DNA from: Flaccisagitta enflata
Taxonomy: Eukaryota; Chaetognatha; Sagittoidea; Aphragmophora
DNA length: 64,000 bases
Reading direction: 5' to 3'
Assembly (NCBI GenBank): GCA_965153355.1
Contig: OZ231126.1
Coordinates: 37,758,001 to 37,822,000 of the forward strand
Position numbers and translations under genes: made by a program. Positions 30,791 to 42,025 of the stretch are shown here, piece by piece. Numbering within the stretch: the stretch's first letter is position 1; every line of letters starts with the position of its first letter. The notes beneath the pieces are model-generated. The model was not told the origin of the DNA. It was given only the letters and a program-made list of their open reading frames with translations, and made no database searches.

Positions 30791-30967
30791 TAGGTGAACC
30801 CCACTCTAACGGATTTCAGGGGACTAACAATATTAATCTGTTATAAGCGGACTTCTGTTATTGCCAACAAAGAAAATAAAAGGAATTTGATCGAAAGAAC
30901 CATGAATTTGCATAAGTTATAGGCAGAATTCCGTTGGTGGCGGGTCCGTTAGAGTGGGGTTCAACTG
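30791..30967. mobile_element. Short palindromic pogo/Tigger-like MITE
   Basis: Right end GTTAGAGTGGGGTTCAACTG, left end its near-complement TAGGTGAACCCCACTCTAAC. TA at 30789-30790 and 30968-30969. The CAGTTGAACCCC terminus with TA duplication resembles pogo/Tigger elements. 177 bp. Confidence 0.72.
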
Positions 30968-31095
30968 TACATGTATTGCCGTTGGGGAAACATCCATGAG
31001 AATGTTCATCAAGCGATGATAAATGGTCGCGTTGCTTCATATAAGTCTTCGTTCTTTTCGAAAAAAGCAACAATGAAAGAACAAGATTCAGCGTG

Positions 31096-31288
31096 TTTTT
31101 AGTCGGTCCGTCCGTCGGTCCGTCCGTCGGTCCATCCGTCCATCCATCCGTCCGTCCGTCTGTCACTCTTTTGTGTTTTTTTTGCGGTCTTTGGCCTCAC
31201 TGCTCCTGCCCAAGTGATCAAGTGACCTCAAATATGGTCCCTGCCCAACCGCACGTGACTGGGGTAGTTGTGTAACCTGCCTTGTTTT
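31096..31288 (+). mobile_element. Hairpin element, subfamily A, hairpin deleted
   Basis: TTTTTAGTC runs straight into (GGTCCGTCC)n, so most of the hairpin and the TCTACA...CTTTG segment are missing. Remainder is intact: GCCTCACTGCTCCTGCCC, distal arm GCACGTGAC, end TGCCTTGTTTTT. Confidence 0.8.
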
Positions 31289-31445
31289 TTCTATTTTTAC
31301 AACTTGTCTTACCGTTCATACTAGTATCAGTTGACCATTTCTGCTGTAGCATGGAGTTTTTACGCGGTTGAATTTTCTTTTCTACTCTTTGCTTTCAGTG
31401 TCAAAGTTTTTGATCACAGTGACATGCTCACTGTCACTGTCAAGC

Positions 31446-31668
31446 ATTTGCTGTTGACCTTTACTCCGTGCAGCATCTGCTGCTGAGCTTTAACTCCGTG
31501 CAGCATCTGCTGTTGAGCTTTAACACCGTGCAGCATTTGCTGTTGAGCTTTACTCCGTGCAGCATCTGCTGTTGAGCTTTAACACCGTGCAGCATTTGCT
31601 GTTGAGCTTTACTCCGTGCAGCATCTGCTGTTGAGCTTTAACTCCGTGCATCATCTACTGTTGAGCAA
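31446..31668. repeat. 30-bp minisatellite
   Basis: About seven units of GAGCTTTAACTCCGTGCAGC plus ATCTGCTGTT, with two alternating versions (ACTCC/ACACC and CATCTG/CATTTG), suggesting later duplication of a two-unit block. Confidence 0.92.
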
Positions 31669-31794
31669 CGGATTGCGTAGAAAATTCGGAAACCCGTTTT
31701 TTGTCACGTTTTGCTATTCCCCAATAGCATCAAAGACACTATAGTTACGATTTTTGCATATAACGACTTCGTTTCTGGTCGTTACGGTTTATTT

Positions 31795-31890
31795 AAAGCT
31801 ATATAAAGCTATAGAATGCTATCAAAAGCTATCAAAAGCTATTCACAACTATTTGAAGCTACTTAAAGCTATTTAAAGCTAGTTAATAAA
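31795..31890. repeat. AAAGCTATNN minisatellite
   Basis: Ten-base AAAGCTATTT/AAAGCTATCA units, about nine copies. Confidence 0.85.
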
Positions 31891-32499
31891 CATAAAACGA
31901 AATGTCTGTGTCAGTCAGTCTTTCTGTCTGTCTGTCTGTCTGCCTGTCTGTCTCACACTGTATCTCTGTAGTTATCTCTCTATGAGAAACTGAGACCAAA
32001 ACCAAGAGAATCATTTCAGCACATGTGTTACATCGATGTTATCGAATCTCATGTTAAGCATGTTGGAGAATGATTGATCATTTTCAAACTTTGGTCATTT
32101 TTTATCAAAACATTTTTGATAAAAAGAATGAATAAATGTTTTTATGTAAAAATTTTGAATAATAGATAACTAAAGTATATGAAACTAGAATTTAGATATG
32201 AAACCTTAGATATCAAAGATTAAAAAAAAAAGAAAAAATAAAAACTATATATAAAAAATTAAAAGTAAAAAGATTAGAAGAAAAAAAATCAAAAAGGAAA
32301 AAAGTCAAAAAGGAAAAAAGTCAGAAAGAAAAAAAGTCAAAGAAGAAAAAAGGAAAAAAAGGATTGAAAAGAAAAAAAAAATCAAAAAGTCAAAAAGTAA
32401 AAAGAAATAAAAACAAGGCCAACACCTATAAGTCGCGTGCAGGACAAAAATAACTGAACTGACCTGACTCCTTATTGATCTTTTTTTTCGAAAATCAGA

Positions 32500-33012
32500 C
32501 TTAAACCAGCCAGACCCAAACCAGAACCAAACCAGAACCAAACCAGACCCAAACCAGACTCAAACCAGACTCAAACCAGACTCAAACCAGACTCAAACCA
32601 GACTCAAACCAGACTCAAACCAGACTCAAACCAGACTCAAACCAGACTCAAACCAGACTCAAACCAGACTCAAACCAGACTCAAACCAGACTCAAACCAG
32701 ACTCAAACCAGACTCAAACCAGACTCAAACCAGACTCCAACCAGACTCCAACCAGACTCCAACCAGACCAAAACCAAGCCTAAACAAGACCTGAATCAGA
32801 CATAAACCAGACATAAACCAGACATAAACCTGACCTAAACCAGACCTAAACCAGACATAAATCAGACATGAACCAGACTTAAACCAGACTTAAACCAGAC
32901 TCAAACCAGACCTAAACCAGACTCAAACCAGACTCAAACTAGAGTCAAACTGGACTTAAACCAAACTTAAACCAGACTAAAACCAGACTAAAACCATACT
33001 TAAACCAGACTT
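32500..33012. repeat. CCAGACTCAAA 11-bp minisatellite
   Basis: Very homogeneous CCAGACTCAAA units (32560-32740), then divergent versions (CCTAAA, CATAAA, CTTAAA) to 33012. Core of the giant hairpin element. Confidence 0.93.
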
Positions 33013-33517
33013 AAACTCGGTCGCCAAACTAGATACTTAGGATCCAGATCTGGATACTTTTTAAGGGTGCCTAGATACCTGAAAAGGCATTTGGATCCTG
33101 GCTACTAATCTGGATACTTTTGGTTGAAAAATCTAGATACTTCAGTTCAAATCTAGATACTTGAAATAGTGGTTTTGAGATATTTTTTAAACATGCTCAG
33201 CTACTTTTTTTATGGTAATGGACTTTAATCTTGGCTAAGAAAGTGAATTTCTTATCTTGGGTAAGCATATGTATACCTAATATAAATGTTCATATGTTTG
33301 TGAGTCAGTTGTTTGATATTTTGGGATGATGCAAATTTGGTCATAGAATTTTTTCAAGGTCATATTGCCTTTGCCCATGCTTACTGGCCAAGCATCCAAT
33401 ATTGTTTTTTGATCAATTCAAGATGCTCTCACTAAATCATGAATGACATAAAATAACTGTGTCCTAGACAGTATTTAGCCTTCATAGTTTTCCAGGCCTG
33501 TATATTCTTGAGTTTCC

Positions 33518-33795
33518 CCCCCCCCTGGGTGGGGGGGGGGAAATCAAAGGGTCTGGTGATGGGGAAGGAAATCAAAGGAGGAAAAAAGAGAAAAAAAGGA
33601 GATTTAAGGAAAATCTAATTTTTTACAGTACCAAATCATAAAACTCAATTAGTAAAACACAATTTAACACTATTTAAACCTTAACTACACAGTTTTATTG
33701 CTATATGGGGAGAAAAATCATGGATACAAAAACACGACGCAACGCGTCGCGGGGAAGAAAATCAAAGGCGGGGGGGGGGAAATCAAAAGCGACTC
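33518..33795. repeat. Duplicated G9 homopolymer motifs
   Basis: Three G-runs (33530-33540, 33770-33779 and CCCCCCCC at 33518) each border GAAATCAAAGG/GAAAATCAAAGGCG. Poly-G joined to AAATCAAA looks like a local duplication, possibly palindromic at 33517-33541. Confidence 0.6.
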
Positions 33796-33989
33796 AAGAA
33801 TATACACCCCTGTAGTTTTCCTTAAGCCTTCATAGCCTTCATAGTTTTCCAAGAGAGGCCCCAGATTTCTAATAGCATCATAAACAATGTCGTTAGTGTC
33901 GGACATACAACTCTAAAACTTGCTATATTGGTCTGTCTGTCTGTCCATCTGATTATTTGTTGGAAACTTTTTTAAAATTAGAGCAGTCT

Positions 33990-34190
33990 TATAGTTGCGT
34001 ACTATGCAACTCCAATTGTATCATTTGTCTATCTATTGGTCGGTTGGTTGGTCAACCCCCTTTTTATTTTTTTGGCGTTTTTGACCTTTTTGTGCTAACC
34101 CCTCCGGCCCAAATGCTTTGGTGACCTTTTCTTTCACTGCTCCTGCCCACCCACACGCGACTGGGGTAGCTGTGTAACCAGCCTTGTTAC
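33990..34190 (+). mobile_element. Hairpin element, subfamily A copy inside the 4.5-kb transposon
   Basis: Hairpin GTTGCGTACTATGCAAC, GGTCGGTTGGTTGGTC array, T-run, CTGCTCCTGCCCACCCACAC, distal arm ACGCGAC, GGGGTAGCTGTGTAACCAGC, CTTGTT. Here hairpin arm (GTTGC) and distal arm (GCGAC) no longer agree. Confidence 0.75.
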
Positions 34191-34684
34191 TACACTGCCT
34201 TAGCCCACCTGTCTGCAACTGGGGGGAGTGTATTAGGTCTATGAAAACAGCCATTACAAAATATCTCTATTATTTCTAATGTTTGTAGTTCAATTTTTAG
34301 TTCTAATTGTACCAAATCAAGTGGTACCTGTAGGGATTGGCTTTGTTCATCAAGGGTATGATGAGAAATATCATCAAGGGTATGATGAGAAATATCACCC
34401 ATGCTATTCATGAAAAGGGAGCCGTTCTATGTTAAGACCCACCCTTGTAGTTTACTAATTCACTATAATTATTTTGAATTTAGGCGGAAATTGCAATTAA
34501 GAGCCTATTTTTGAAATATCGCTTGAGCCGAAAAATCGCCGAAAATCGCCGAAAATCGCCAAAAATCGCGGTTTTCAGTGTATCTTTTCCTTTTGAAAAT
34601 CCAATCAAATTGAGATAAAACATCATTAAATTGCAGATTCTTATTCCATTTTCAAATAGAATTGTCATTAAATGTAAATTAAAG

Positions 34685-35024
34685 TTTTTAGTCGCGTACA
34701 CGCGTCTCAACAACCGACTTGGTCCGTCCGTTGGTCGGCCCGTCGGTCAAACTTTACTTTTTTTTATTATCTTTTGTTACTCTTTGTCATTTTAGGTCAT
34801 TTTTAGTCATTCTGAGTCATTCTAAGCCATTCTTAGTCATTCTAAGTCATTGTAAGTCATTTTAAATCATTTTACATTATAATAAGTCACTTGAGTCAAT
34901 TTGGTCAATAAAGTCGTATAAGTCATTTATCATCATTTTATGTCTTTTTAAGTCATTTTAAGTCATTTTGAGTCATCCTAGGTTATTTATGTCTTGCACG
35001 CAAACTTATAGGTGTTGGCCTTGT
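34685..35024 (+). mobile_element. Hairpin element, subfamily C copy
   Basis: Hairpin GTCGCGTACACGCGTC (34691-34706), CTTGGTCCGTCCGTTGG, AAACTTTAC, then an AGTCATTTTA 10-bp array (34785-34985), distal segment GTCTTGCACGCAAACTTATA and end GGTGTTGGCCTTG. Confidence 0.82.
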
Positions 35025-35159
35025 TAAGAATAAGTATTACTTCAGTGCAACAGCAGTGTGTGAGCAAAAAGTACAGATTCTTTGAAAGTTGTGAGATCCT
35101 CAATCCACAAAACTGATTTAGTACCAAAACTATTCATTCTATCTATCCACTTTTTTTCA

Positions 35160-35750
35160 TCAGGCTTCCCAAGACCCAAGAGCCTCAAATCTGTAATCTT
35201 GGATTCTTAATTAGCCCTCTCAGGCCTTCTTATCAGCCACCCCTGGCTCCTAATAAATCCTCCCTAACCCTCCCTAGCTTGAAACCTGCCTTATCAGGTC
35301 TCAAGTCATACTAGTCACCCAATGACAATATGTAGTTAGTGATACCCTTTGCCCTGCATTGTATGACTGTATGACTGTGATTGTAGGAGGAAGCAGGGAA
35401 GCAATCCTAAAGGGGACAAAGTCACACAGGGGCACTTTTGTATGTCCCACTGTATTGATTGAAGGTCTGATAGTAATGCTGCTTCAAGGCTGACTTGATG
35501 AGGCATGACCAAGGCCTGAGAAAGAAGATTTTAGAATGTTACAGGGCTGACAAGGCCTTTAAGGCCTCTGAATGCTAATAATCCTTTGGGAGTTAATATG
35601 ATTAGAGGTCAATGAGGGCTGACTGGAAGCTTGAGAGGACTGAGGAGGTTGATTTCAGGTTTCAAAGGGCTGATCAAGGGTCTAAGAGGGCAGATTTTAG
35701 GCCTTATAGGACTTATAAGAGGCCTGAGATGGCTGAAGGGGGCACAAAAA
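35160..35750. repeat. Family F-like GGCCTGA minisatellite, degenerate
   Basis: CCTCTCAGGCCTTC-type units at 35210-35290, then CAGGGAAGCAATCC...GGGGCACTTTTGTATGTCCC and GAGGGCAGATTTTAGGCCTT units to 35750. Diverged copy of family F (best seen at 50130-50560). Confidence 0.55.
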
Positions 35751-35889
35751 AATTACTAGATAGATGGTCAAACAAATGCAAGGTTGTATGTTGTACAGGC
35801 TTTCGTAGTTCATCCCCTTTGACAAATCTTCCTTCCCAATCTGCAGATACACCTTCTCAAGTCTAAATTCTGCCTACCTAGGGCCCACA

Positions 35890-37490
35890 TCAGTCCATTA
35901 TCTGCAAATCAGCCCTCTCCACACTTTAGTGAGGCTTCCTATGCTTGACATAGCACACTGAAACTTTCATAGCTCAATTCTGTGTTGAAAAGTTAAATGT
36001 CCATCTGGGACTACCCCATAAACCCCACGAAAAGAGAAACAGACTGGGATAAGGGCTTTTCAGGCTAATATTCATGAATATTGGAATCATAACAGGCCCT
36101 AAATGTAACTAAGGCATGTTGAACTTGTTCGGGGAGGGTAAGATACAGACTGATTCACCCATTGTTCAAAAAGAATAATATTTCTTACTGCCACTGCCCA
36201 TTCTTTCAATTCTTTGAACATAATTGAGCATTTCTACACCTTCATTTACTTGCTAAGTGACACAGTCACAGGGTGTGTCTGTATATAGGTAGGTAGTTGG
36301 GTAGGTTCCTCACATGCATTTGCATTACTGCCCCTGCATACCAACATAGTCCTTCCCATTGGTTTAGTATCTGGCCTTGTTTCAATATCAAAAGATCTAT
36401 GAATCATTATGAAAATTAAAGCCAACTCTGAGCATTTAGCAATCTTTTTGATAGGATTTGTTGCAGCAAAAGATGCTATTTTTGCATGTTTCACTTTTGT
36501 TGCTAAGAAGAGCAATACTTGTGTTCAAAAACCTTCCCTCAATTCCTTTTCATAGTCTAAAACATATGATATAGGTTTAAGACTGACTCAGAATATAGTG
36601 GGAACAGAGAAAGTGATGCACCGCGAATTTCACTTAATCCAGTTTTTGTGTTCATGGGTTTGTGATCAAGATTGACCAAAGAAAGGCACAACACCAGGCC
36701 CCTCAATTTTATTTGAATTTTAGAGTTGATGCCAAAACTAAATCTTAGAAAAATTTATGAAGCAAATACTTGTAGAATCGTATGAGCGATTCCCTTTGGA
36801 GGCTCCTTAATTTGAACCAGTCGCAAATTTCCGTCATTTTTGTCGATTTCAACGTCACTGACAGTACCTAGTAAATAGGCCCTTAATTGCAATTTCTTGT
36901 ACTTATGACTAAAAGGACCATCAATTTTATTCACTTATACATGCATATTACAGAAAATATGCTCCCTTTTTATGCTCTAATACTTTGTTGCATTTACCAG
37001 CTATCCCAAGACAAGGTGTGCCATTTTTTTGCTTTTTGATTAATTTTACTTATGGGCGCCGCCTACCTTACTTTTTCTTATAAAATAATGATAAAGCTGG
37101 GGACAAAATACTTCCTGTACTTTTTCATTGGGAGATGAAGAGATTAAGGGTTATAAGCAAAATAACCATATGGCTATAAAATTATGACATGCAAGATAAT
37201 CCCTGCTGTTACAAGCCAACTTGACTCCATAAGTTTTCTATGGCAATCTTTTCTCAAAACCTCTTTGCGTTATTGATTTAAAAAGTTATGAGCTCAAGAA
37301 TTGAAGCATCTTCTACATTAATTGATCCATTTATATCACCCAAATCTTTTTTTTTTGACAAATGTCATTATTCATAATGATTTCTTTAATAAAACATTAT
37401 CTAGATACTAATCTAGATACTAGCCAAAAAATCCTAGATACTTTCTGGATACTTTTTGCGGTTCCTTTAGATACTTGGCCACCACTACAT
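35890..37490. other. Transposon interior, no gene recognised
   Basis: 36243-36382 is a very diverged hairpin element (ACTTGCTAAGTGACACAGTC ... ATCTGGCCTTG). A 24-base segment at ~36872 (TAGGCCCTTAATTGCAATTTC) is the near-complement of GAAATTGCAATTAAGAGCCT at ~34487. Confidence 0.4.
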
Positions 37491-37499
37491 TTGGCGACC

Positions 37500-38055
37500 G
37501 AGGACTTAAACCAGACTTAAACCAGACTTAAACCAGACTTAAAACAGACTTAAACCAGACCCAAACCAGCAGACTTAAACCAGCTAACTTAAACCAGCCA
37601 ACTTAAACCAGCAGACTTAAACCAGCAGACTTAAACCAGCAGACTTAAACCAGCAGACTTAAACCAGCAGACTTAAACCAGCAAACTTAAACCAGCAGAC
37701 TTAAACCAGCAGACTTAAACCAGCAGACTTAAACCAGCAGACTTAAACCAGCAGACTTAAACCAGCAGACTTAAACCAGCAGACTTAAACCAGCAGACTT
37801 TAACCAGCAGACCTTAACCAGCAGACCTAAATCAGCTTACTTAAACCAGCCAACCTAATCCAGCCAACTTAAACCAGCCAACTTAAACCAGCCAACATAA
37901 ACCAGCGGACTTAAACCAGCAGACTTGAACCAGCAGACTTAAACCAGCAGACTGAAACCAGCAGACTTTAACCAGTTGACTTAAACCAGCAGACTTTAAC
38001 CAGTTGACTTAAACCAGCAGACTTTAACCAGCAGACTGAAACCAGCAGACTTGAA
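37500..38055. repeat. AAACCAGCAGACTT 14-bp minisatellite
   Basis: About 38 units, very uniform at 37600-37800, continuing as variants (AGCCAACTTAAACC, AGTTGACTTAAACC). Shares AAACCAG and GACTT with the 11-bp array on the other side of the insertion, so both descend from one array. Confidence 0.93.
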
Positions 38056-38059
38056 ATGA

Positions 38060-38450
38060 CATATATGACCGAAATATACCAAAAAACATAAATGACCAAA
38101 ACAAAAAACAAAAAAACAAAAAACAAAAAAATAAAAAACCCAAAAGCCCAAAACCCAAAACCAAAAAAATACAAAACTACAAAACCATAAAAGACCAAAA
38201 CATACCAAAAAACCATGTTAAATGACCAAAAATGACCTGAAATGACTCAAAATGACTTAAAACTATTTCAAATGCCCAAAAACGACACAAATGACTTTAA
38301 TGAACAAAGTGACGTTAATGATCAAAAATGACCAAAAATGACTAAAAGCAACCAAAAATGACCAGAAGCAACCATAAATGACCAAAAACAACAAAAAAAT
38401 GACTTAAAATAACTCTATACGGCCAAAAATGACCAAAAACGATGCGAAAA
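38060..38450. repeat. AAAAATGACC degenerate array
   Basis: Ten-base AAAAATGACC/AAAACAACC units, the complement of the GGTCATTTTT/AGTCATTTTA array in the other C copies. Continues the core of the giant hairpin element. Confidence 0.85.
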
Positions 38451-38569
38451 AGCTAAGTGTTACGGACCGACAGATGGACGGACCAACCGACCGACCGACG
38501 GACAGAGCGGGTTGTAGAGTCGCGTGCACGCGACTAAAAAATCATACTAAAACGTGAAACAAAAAAAAA

Positions 38570-38690
38570 AAATAAAATAAAAAATGAAAAATGAAAAATA
38601 AAGAATAAAAAATGAAAAATGAAAAATGAAAAATAAAAAGTAAAAAATGAAAAGTAAAAAGTGAAAAGTGAATTATAAAAAAGAATTAAA
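38570..38690. repeat. AAAAATGAAAAAT array
   Basis: Short A-rich AAAAATGA/AAAAAGTA units directly outside the hairpin end of the giant element. Confidence 0.8.
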
Positions 38691-39000
38691 AAAATCATTA
38701 TTAATGATGAATATATTATATAACATTCTTTCTATTTTTAGTTTTTTTTTCAATGATCACAAAAAATCCATAATGAGTAAAAAATATCGACAAAAAAATG
38801 ACAGCAATGACAACAATAATAACGCCTCAAATAACGCCATATAGACGCCAAAATGGCGTTACGTTGCCATGGAAAATACCGGAAATGGCATTACTACAGA
38901 AGTCGTTATGCAATGGGTTGCTGTTGAGCTTCCGCAGGCGCCCATTGTTGGCATTTTTCAGGCTTCTGTGTTTCCAAGAACTTTTCTTCTGGAGTGAAGA

Positions 39001-39019
39001 ATTTCTTTCTTTCTTTTTG

Positions 39020-39052
<33 letters not shown>

Positions 39053-39216
39053 TCTTTGTTTTTGTTCGTTTATATGTGCGCCAACGCTCATCAATAAGTG
39101 GCTGCACATATTGGTCTACTTGGCCTTGCTTTCTATTTTCCACTCGTATGTAAGAAAGATAGTGTGAAGGCACTGATGGTGCAATAAAGAGGAGAGAGAA
39201 AGAAAACAAGAGAGAA

Positions 39217-39267
<51 letters not shown>
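39001..39267. repeat. (CTTT)n and (GA)n arrays around a hairpin-element end
   Basis: CTTT run at 39001-39052 and GA run at 39222-39267. Between them TGGTCTACTTGGCCTTGC (39110-39128) is a solitary subfamily B distal end. Confidence 0.85.
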
Positions 39268-39269
<2 letters not shown>

Positions 39270-39370
39270 CCGATAGACAGACACACAGACATAAACAGAG
39301 GAATAGACAGGCAGAAAGTTAGAAAGAAAGACGAAGACAACAAGGCGTTAGACGTGGAGACAAAGGCGGA

Positions 39371-39598
39371 ATGAGAGAAAAAGAGAAAGACAGCGAGAAA
39401 TACGAGAATTTTTCAATGAATTTTAATGCGACGACTGTCAAAAAAGCGTCTTCTCCGTTAAAACGCTGCTGCAACGCCATCACAACCCTTGGCGACAACG
39501 TTGATTGTTACGATGATGACGACGACATTGTTAAAGATGCCATCTCAACCCTTGGCGACAACGTTGATTGTTACGATGATGACGACAACATTGTTTAA
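39371..39598 (+). pseudogene. Acidic 21-residue-repeat ORF, probably decayed
   Basis: An ATG at 39371 opens a 75-codon frame: a charged lead-in, then two repeats of DAI(T/S)TLGDNVDCYDDDD plus (D/N)IV. The 63-bp unit continues to ~39915 as seven exact-period copies, but later units carry stops (IV*D, DC*). A period divisible by three and an Asp-rich product suggest an acidic repeat protein or its remnant. Another Asp-rich stretch in frame follows at 40130-40260 (DNDDDDDNGDDNDFDKNDDN). No known family. Confidence 0.3.
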
Positions 39599-39915
39599 GA
39601 CGTCATCACAACCCTTGGCGACAATGTTGATTGTTAGATGATGATGACGACATTGTTTAAGATGCCATCACAACCCTTAAAGACAATGTTGATTGTTTCG
39701 ATAATGACGACAACATTGTTTAAGACGTCATCACAACCCTTGGCGACAATGTTGATTGTTACGATGATGACAACGACATTATTTAAGATTCCATCATAAC
39801 CCTTGCCGACAATGTTGATTGTTTAGATGATGACGACGACATTGTTTAAGATGCTATCACAACCCTTGGTGACAACGTTGATTGCTACGATGATGACGAC
39901 AATATTGTTTAAGAC
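39476..39915. repeat. 63-bp minisatellite
   Basis: ACCCTTGGCGACAA recurs at about 39485, 39548, 39611, 39674, 39736, 39799 and 39862, a constant 63-bp period. Units differ by a few substitutions each. Confidence 0.93.
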
Positions 39916-40548
39916 GGTGACGATGAAAACGGTGACGGCTTTTAAAACAATGATATTTATGACGACGCAGAGATCGATGTCGCGGATGATGAAGATGAAG
40001 ACTAAGACGACACCCATCAAAATCACACCAACAACAACGGAGACAGCGTCAATCTGTTTATCAATCATTTTACTTTCAAGGATTACCTACGTCAACTCTT
40101 TCATTTCTTTCGTCCTTATCGAAGCTGAAATTGACTGTTACGCTGACGACCAAATTGATGTCAATGATGTTGATAATGATGACGACGATGATAATGGTGA
40201 CGACAACGACTTCGACAAAAACGACGACAATAAGGACGACAATGAGTTCAAACAGGAAGGGGTAAATACAAAGGCGATGACAAACTTGGTAGCGATGAAG
40301 ATGATGATGGAATAGAGCGTCAACGAAAGCGCCAGAATGCATACAAAAGTGACAACAAGATGACATTTTAAAGAAGTCGACGAGACGCCGTTTCCACAAA
40401 CGAGATGTAAATACATGTATAGCTATTTTCAAGCCGTTTTTGAATGTCTATTGTGTTTACTTATCTTTCATGTTTTTCAAATGTTTTTCAAGGATTTCCC
40501 ACGACGCCAAAAGCTCATATAACGAATTCCTACAATATTCCGCATTTA

Positions 40549-41072
40549 CAGTCAGTCCCAATTCCGCATTTATCCATATGCCCATATCTCATTATGTTAC
40601 GAGATAAAGCAACTTTGGTTATTTGGGCATATTTCGATATATCGAAATATGACTTTCGTCTTTCCCTTTCTGCTATGCCACTCAAAACGGAGTAGCAAAG
40701 CAATTCCCAAGATCTTTTTTCGCGCCCAATTCCGCATTCATCCATATGATCGTATGTCAACATATTTTGGCAAAACAAAACTTTCCATCGGGGCATATTT
40801 CGATATATCGAAATATGACTTACAAAAGTTAGATTTTCTCAGTTGGGTCTTTTGTAAAATCAGAATGAATGCCATAGCCGTTTGTCTTGATTACAGTCTT
40901 CGATCAGAGGTTGATAATCGATTTGCTACCTTATTTTGAGTGGCCGAACAAAAAGTGAAAGATGACAGTCATATTTCGATATATCGAAATATGCCCGGGC
41001 AAACTAAGTTGCTTTATCTCGTGATATGACGAGATATGGTCATATGGATGAATGCGGAATTGGGACTGACTG
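40549..41072. mobile_element. Foldback element with TTTA target duplication
   Basis: Ends CAGTCAGTCCCAATTCCGC and its complement GCGGAATTGGGACTGACTG. TTTA at 40545-40548 and 41073-41076. Arms ~140 bp and very similar. The left arm is partly duplicated internally (40729-40825). Each arm copy carries a 24-bp perfect palindrome with core ATTTCGATATATCGAAAT at 40628, 40794 and 40970. Confidence 0.85.
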
Positions 41073-41219
41073 TTTAGCGTGAGGTTTCGTTTCGCACATA
41101 AAGAACCTTGGCTAAAAACATTTGCCTTAGTCTTCAACCGACGGACGGATAAACTGGTGTGAAGTCTGAGTGTGCATCATAATGGCTAGAAACAATGCAA
41201 CGAGAAAATAATCTCAAAA

Positions 41220-41470
41220 GTGTCAGATGGTCGGTGGCACCCGATGCCCTCCCCAGTACTATAGTGTATGATTAGATGTGGTGATGAGAGGGGCAGCAGC
41301 ACATAAGCCGCCGACGATCTATGCTTGGTTGGTATGTAAGCATGGAGTCTGGGATTAGAGCGTAGAGGCTGGGATATTAGCTGTGAGGCTGGGAAGTTAG
41401 CTTCAAGGCTGAGATATTAGCCTCAAGCTTGGGAATTGGGATCTTAGCCTCAATGCAATGAGGTGGACCT
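41220..41470 (+). repeat. Family F, diverged copy
   Basis: GGTCGGTGGCACCCGATGCC, a loop, GAGAGGGGCAGCAGC, then GAGGCTGGGATATTAGC-type 18-20-bp units. Same layout as family F copies at 44.6, 50.1 and 56.2 kb. Confidence 0.55.
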
Positions 41471-41473
41471 ACC

Positions 41474-41621
41474 ATGGAGACAGAGGATAAGAAACGGCAA
41501 TTGGCCTTGTGTATGGGAGCTGCTGCCCAAAAGCACGATATGCACCTTCGTTGCATTTTGCAACGAACTACCTGCATCCTTAACAGAATGGCCAGTTACA
41601 ATTCTACTTCTATCGGTCTGT

Positions 41622-41623
<2 letters not shown>
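41474..41623 (+). CDS. Possible small ORF (49 codons)
   Basis: ATG in an excellent context (ACCATGG) reads METEDKKRQLALCMGAAAQK, HDMHLRCILQRTTCILNRMA and a short tail to a TAG just before a (CT)n run. Cysteine-containing, mixed composition, no recognised family. Could be chance or a first exon. Confidence 0.15.

Positions 41624-41625
<2 letters not shown>

Positions 41626-41688
<63 letters not shown>
41626..41688. repeat. (CT)n microsatellite
   Basis: Pure CT run. Confidence 0.95.
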
Positions 41689-41690
<2 letters not shown>

Positions 41691-42025
41691 GATCTCTTCC
41701 ATCCTCATGGTTCGTGTGTATGAAGAAGTTGGGATGTCATCTGCGGGTGCTAAAGTGGCGCAGAAAATCGAGTCTACGCAGTTATTATTGGAAGGAGGTT
41801 TTCTTTAGAAACTCGATTAGGAGATCAGAGGAAAACCGCCATATCTGCCGCCTTTTGACCTCCAAACGCGCGCGCGCACGCACAAACACGCTCACACGCA
41901 CAAATGCGTACACACACACGTACTCTCCTGGACACGCGCTTTTGCACGTGAGGACAAGGTGACATTCACGGCCGTCACGTCCCACGTGCTATTGCAATTG
42001 GCTCTCCCTTCATTTTTTTTACTAC

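Larger units (their letters stand above)
33016..37502. mobile_element. 4.5-kb TIR transposon nested in the minisatellite
   Basis: 13-bp perfect TIRs CTCGGTCGCCAAA (33016-33028) and TTTGGCGACCGAG (37490-37502). GACTTAAA occurs on both sides (33008-33015, 37503-37510), fitting an 8-bp target duplication. CTAGATACTT and TCTGGATACTTTTT motifs cluster at both ends in the same orientation. No transposase is recognised; the interior holds other repeats. Confidence 0.7.
32412..38543 (-). mobile_element. Giant hairpin element (subfamily C) with minisatellite core, split by a transposon
   Basis: Distal end CAAGGCCAACACCTATAAG with arm GTCGCGTGC (32432-32440) is at the left. At the right are CGGACCGACAGATGGACGG, the array, TTGTAGA, the perfect hairpin GTCGCGTGCACGCGAC (38519-38534) and TAAAAAA. 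Between are CCAGACTCAAA and AAACCAGCAGACTT minisatellites and an AAAATGACC degenerate array. Without the 33016-37502 insertion it is ~1.65 kb. Confidence 0.75.

Noticed and set aside
31446-31668. CRISPR-like regular 30-bp repeats
   Set aside because: Units are head-to-tail with no spacers; it is a minisatellite.
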